Source: Lutibacter sp.
GTDB taxonomy: Bacteria; Bacteroidota; Bacteroidia; Flavobacteriales; Flavobacteriaceae
Reading direction: 5' to 3'
DNA length: 64,000 nt
Assembly (NCBI RefSeq): GCF_021647475.1
Contig: NZ_JAKIUR010000005.1
Span: forward strand, 27,127-91,126
The notes below the pieces were generated by a model. That model saw nothing but the letters and a program-made list of their open reading frames with translations, searched no databases and was not told the origin of the DNA. Of this stretch, positions 61,768 through 64,000 are shown one piece after another (within the stretch, counting starts at the first letter, position 1; every line of letters begins with the position of its first letter). A program made the translations under genes and the position numbers.

Positions 61768-63825
61768 ATGTTAGAAAATAAAGAAAATAGTACCGGCGAA
61801 AATGAAATTGAATCAACACCTAAACAAACTGAAAAAAAAATAGAAATTAAAGAGGAAAAACATTCCGAATCTATTGAAAACGTTGAGGAAGAATCTTCTA
61901 AAAATACTGTGGATAGTATAGAAGAAACACCTAGTGAGAATAAAATTGAATTACCTGAAAATCAAGAAGCTGAAAAAGAAGTAGTTGAGGAAAATATTGA
62001 AGCTACATCTGTTAAAAATGATGATGTAGAACTATCGTCAAATAAAGCAATTGATGAAATAGAAAATAAAGTAGCAGAAGAAGCTGAAAAAGAAAAGGTT
62101 GAGTCTGTTCAAATGAAAAATTATAATGATTTTAGCTTAGAAGAATTAGTTGATGAATTAAGAAATTTAATTGAAAAAAACCCAATACAATCTATTAATG
62201 ACAATGTCAATAAAATTAAAACTGCTTTTAATGTTAAGTTTGGAGAAATACTAAAAAATGAAAAGGAAAAATTTATTAGTGAAGGAGGAGAAAGTATAGA
62301 TTTTAAATTAGAATTTCCTTTAAAATCAACCTACAATAGTATTCTTTATGATTATAAAGTAAAACGAAATGAGTTTTATAAAAATCAAGAGCAACAATTA
62401 AATCAAAATTTAGAAGCTAAACTGAATTTAATAGAAGCATTAAAACAATTAATTGAAAATGCTGATGGAGCTACAATGTATAAAAAGTTTGAAGGAATTA
62501 GAAACACATGGAGAGCCACAGGTCCAATTCCTAAAGCAAAGTATAATGATACTTGGCGTACTTATTATCATCATACCGAACGTTTTTATGATTTACTACA
62601 TTTAAATAATGATTTAAGAGATTTAGATTTTAAACATAATTTAGAAGAAAAATTAAAATTAATTAGCAAAGCTGAAGAACTAACAAAATTAGAAGACGTT
62701 TCCTTTGCTTTTAAAGAATTGCAAACGTTACATAAACTTTGGAAAGAAGAAGTTGGGCCTGTTGCCAGAGAATACAGAGATGAAGTTTGGAATAAATTTA
62801 GTGAAGCAACCAATAAAATTCATAATAAAAGACATGAGTTTTATAAAGAATTGAAATCTAAATTTGAAGAAAATATCGATAAAAAATTAGCAGTTATCTC
62901 TGAAATAGAATTAGTAGATACTTCAAAAAATGCTAATAGATCTGATTGGCAAAAAAGCATTAATGAAATTGAAAAGCTAAGAAATAAATTTTTTAGTATA
63001 GGACAAGTTCCCAGAAATAAAAGTAATTTAATTTGGGAAAAATTTAAAACTGCAACTAAGAAATTTAATGCAGAAAAAAACACCTATTTTAAAGAAGTTA
63101 AAAAAGAACAACTTGAAAACTTAAACAAAAAAAAGCTACTAATTGAACAAGCAATATCTATAAAAGATAGTGATGACTGGGATGTAGCTACGGATATTTT
63201 TAAGAAAATTCAAGCCGATTGGAAAAATATAGGCCACGTTCCTAGAAAATATTCTGATAAACTTTGGAAAGAATTTAAAGATACTTGTAATTATTATTTT
63301 GATAGGTTACATAACAAACAAAATGAAGGTAATAAAGAGCAAATTGAAGTTTTTAATAAGAAAAAGGAAATGTATGCTCAATTAAAATTGGAAGTGGATA
63401 ATAAAACTGAATTCACTTTGGAAACTGTTACAAAATATGTGGATGAATGGAGAACTTTGGGTAGAGTGCCTTATGAAATGAAACATATTGAAGTTAAATT
63501 TAATAAGTTGTTAGATAAAATTATTCAATCTTCTGATAAATTAGATAAAACAGAAATAGAAATGATTAAGTTTAAAAACTTAATTAATGGTTATTTAGAA
63601 CAAAATAATTATAGAAAATTAGATTCAGAGCAATTATTTATTAGAAAAAAAATAGATGAAACTGTTAGAGAAATTCAACAGCTTGAAAATAATTTAGGGT
63701 TTATTTCTAATGTAACTGAAGATAATCCTTTAGTTAAAAAGGTTAGAAAAGATATTAATAATTATAAATCTAATTTAGAAATTTGGAAGTCTAAAATAAA
63801 TTATTTAAGGAAATTAGAGTATTAA
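61768..63825 (+). CDS. DUF349 repeat protein
   Basis: 685 residues. The first 130 residues are acidic and low-complexity (KEEKHSESIENVEEESSKNT). Then come about five DUF349 helical repeats, each with a W-x7-P core: RNTWRATGPIPKAKYNDTW, LWKEEVGPVAREYRDEVW, FFSIGQVPRNKSNLIWEKF, DWKNIGHVPRKYSDKLWKEF, EWRTLGRVPYEMKHIEVKF. Mostly coiled coil. Function unknown. It lies 123 bases downstream of aroE and ends in a palindromic terminator. Confidence 0.92.
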   Translation: MLENKENSTGENEIESTPKQTEKKIEIKEEKHSESIENVEEESSKNTVDSIEETPSENKIELPENQEAEKEVVEENIEATSVKNDDVELSSNKAIDEIENKVAEEAEKEKVESVQMKNYNDFSLEELVDELRNLIEKNPIQSINDNVNKIKTAFNVKFGEILKNEKEKFISEGGESIDFKLEFPLKSTYNSILYDYKVKRNEFYKNQEQQLNQNLEAKLNLIEALKQLIENADGATMYKKFEGIRNTWRATGPIPKAKYNDTWRTYYHHTERFYDLLHLNNDLRDLDFKHNLEEKLKLISKAEELTKLEDVSFAFKELQTLHKLWKEEVGPVAREYRDEVWNKFSEATNKIHNKRHEFYKELKSKFEENIDKKLAVISEIELVDTSKNANRSDWQKSINEIEKLRNKFFSIGQVPRNKSNLIWEKFKTATKKFNAEKNTYFKEVKKEQLENLNKKKLLIEQAISIKDSDDWDVATDIFKKIQADWKNIGHVPRKYSDKLWKEFKDTCNYYFDRLHNKQNEGNKEQIEVFNKKKEMYAQLKLEVDNKTEFTLETVTKYVDEWRTLGRVPYEMKHIEVKFNKLLDKIIQSSDKLDKTEIEMIKFKNLINGYLEQNNYRKLDSEQLFIRKKIDETVREIQQLENNLGFISNVTEDNPLVKKVRKDINNYKSNLEIWKSKINYLRKLEY

Positions 63826-63853
63826 AAAAAGCAGCCAATTGGCTGCTTTTTTT
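63824..63853. terminator. Terminator after the DUF349 gene
   Basis: A 30-base perfect palindrome, AAAAAAAGCAGCCAA / TTGGCTGCTTTTTTT, with a T7 run. It can serve both strands, including the minus-strand gene that enters from the right edge. Confidence 0.9.
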
Positions 63854-63879
63854 AATACATTAGATTTAAATTTATTGAG

Positions 63880-64000
63880 TTATACACTTAGTATCTGTTT
63901 TATTTGATTTTGGTAAATAGGTTTACTTTCTACCATTCTACTAATTGTTTTATGAAATATGTTTTCCTTAAATTGAGAACGATTAATCCTAAAACAAAAT
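63880..64000 (-). CDS. Unidentified protein, C-terminal end (partial)
   Basis: The last 39 codons of a minus-strand gene are in the window: FCFRINRSQFKENIFHKTIS then RMVESKPIYQNQIKQILSV, stop TAA at 63880-63882. No family is recognisable from so little. The terminator at 63824-63853 lies just downstream. Confidence 0.6.
   Translation of the reverse strand, partial: FCFRINRSQFKENIFHKTISRMVESKPIYQNQIKQILSV

Overview
The window is chromosomal DNA of a marine-type member of the Bacteroidetes, most likely family Flavobacteriaceae. The evidence is a very AT-rich sequence, TAnnTTTG-type -7 promoter boxes, almost no Shine-Dalgarno sequences, three proteins with Por/T9SS sorting domains, a TonB receptor with a carboxypeptidase-regulatory-like domain, S46 dipeptidyl-peptidase and several DUFs typical of that group. 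No prophage, insertion sequence with transposase, CRISPR array, rRNA or tRNA was seen.

Layout. 1-6950: the distal part of the S10/spc/alpha ribosomal operon (rpsH end, rplF, rplR, rpsE, rpmD, rplO, secY, infA, rpmJ, rpsM, rpsK, rpsD, rpoA, rplQ), closed by a strong terminator. 6970-13370: a secreted unknown, carA, eno and two citrate synthases of different lineages, each with its own hairpin terminator. 13400-16650: an arginine/citrulline degradation cluster consisting of a guanidino hydrolase, a decayed ornithine aminotransferase remnant, and the divergent pair ornithine carbamoyltransferase and carbamate kinase. 16900-24750: Rrf2 regulator, an unrecognised 599-residue protein, a GIN-domain lipoprotein, a TonB receptor and a PadR/PspC envelope-stress pair. 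24750-38100: mixed housekeeping and envelope genes (DUF4870, DUF4442, AIM24, an ECF sigma factor with a membrane partner, DUF4369, DUF819, DPP11-like peptidase, aldose epimerase, Arc-like regulator, SPFH protein, S1/P1 nuclease, RluA). 38270-42120: a compact restriction-modification locus (regulator, nuclease-methylase fusion, specificity subunit). 42500-48510: Nudix hydrolase, a secreted unknown and two large T9SS-secreted LamG/beta-helix proteins. 48670-57380: htpG, an iodotyrosine-deiodinase-like nitroreductase, a FabH homologue and a long minus-strand pyrR-pyrB-...-rnz-methyltransferase-nuclease run. 57500-64000: TPR protein, two tandem DUF368 membrane proteins, aroE, a DUF349 protein and the end of an unknown gene.

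How the genes work together. carA, pyrB and pyrR belong to pyrimidine synthesis. The hydrolase, OTC and carbamate kinase could form an arginine-deiminase-style ATP-yielding route. The rocD remnant suggests that this strain has lost the usual transamination exit for ornithine at this locus. eno and the two citrate synthases serve central carbon flow.

The most distinctive non-coding content is a set of short dispersed repeats (11781, 17322, 22469, 26621, 32356, 35101, 42287, 43706). They are built from shared modules with terminal inverted repeats, they often touch stop codons, and several carry a GC-rich hairpin at one fixed point inside an otherwise AT-rich element. These repeats, the paired citrate synthases and the aminotransferase remnant are the observations I consider most worth following up. 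I did not find a clearly new multi-gene system.
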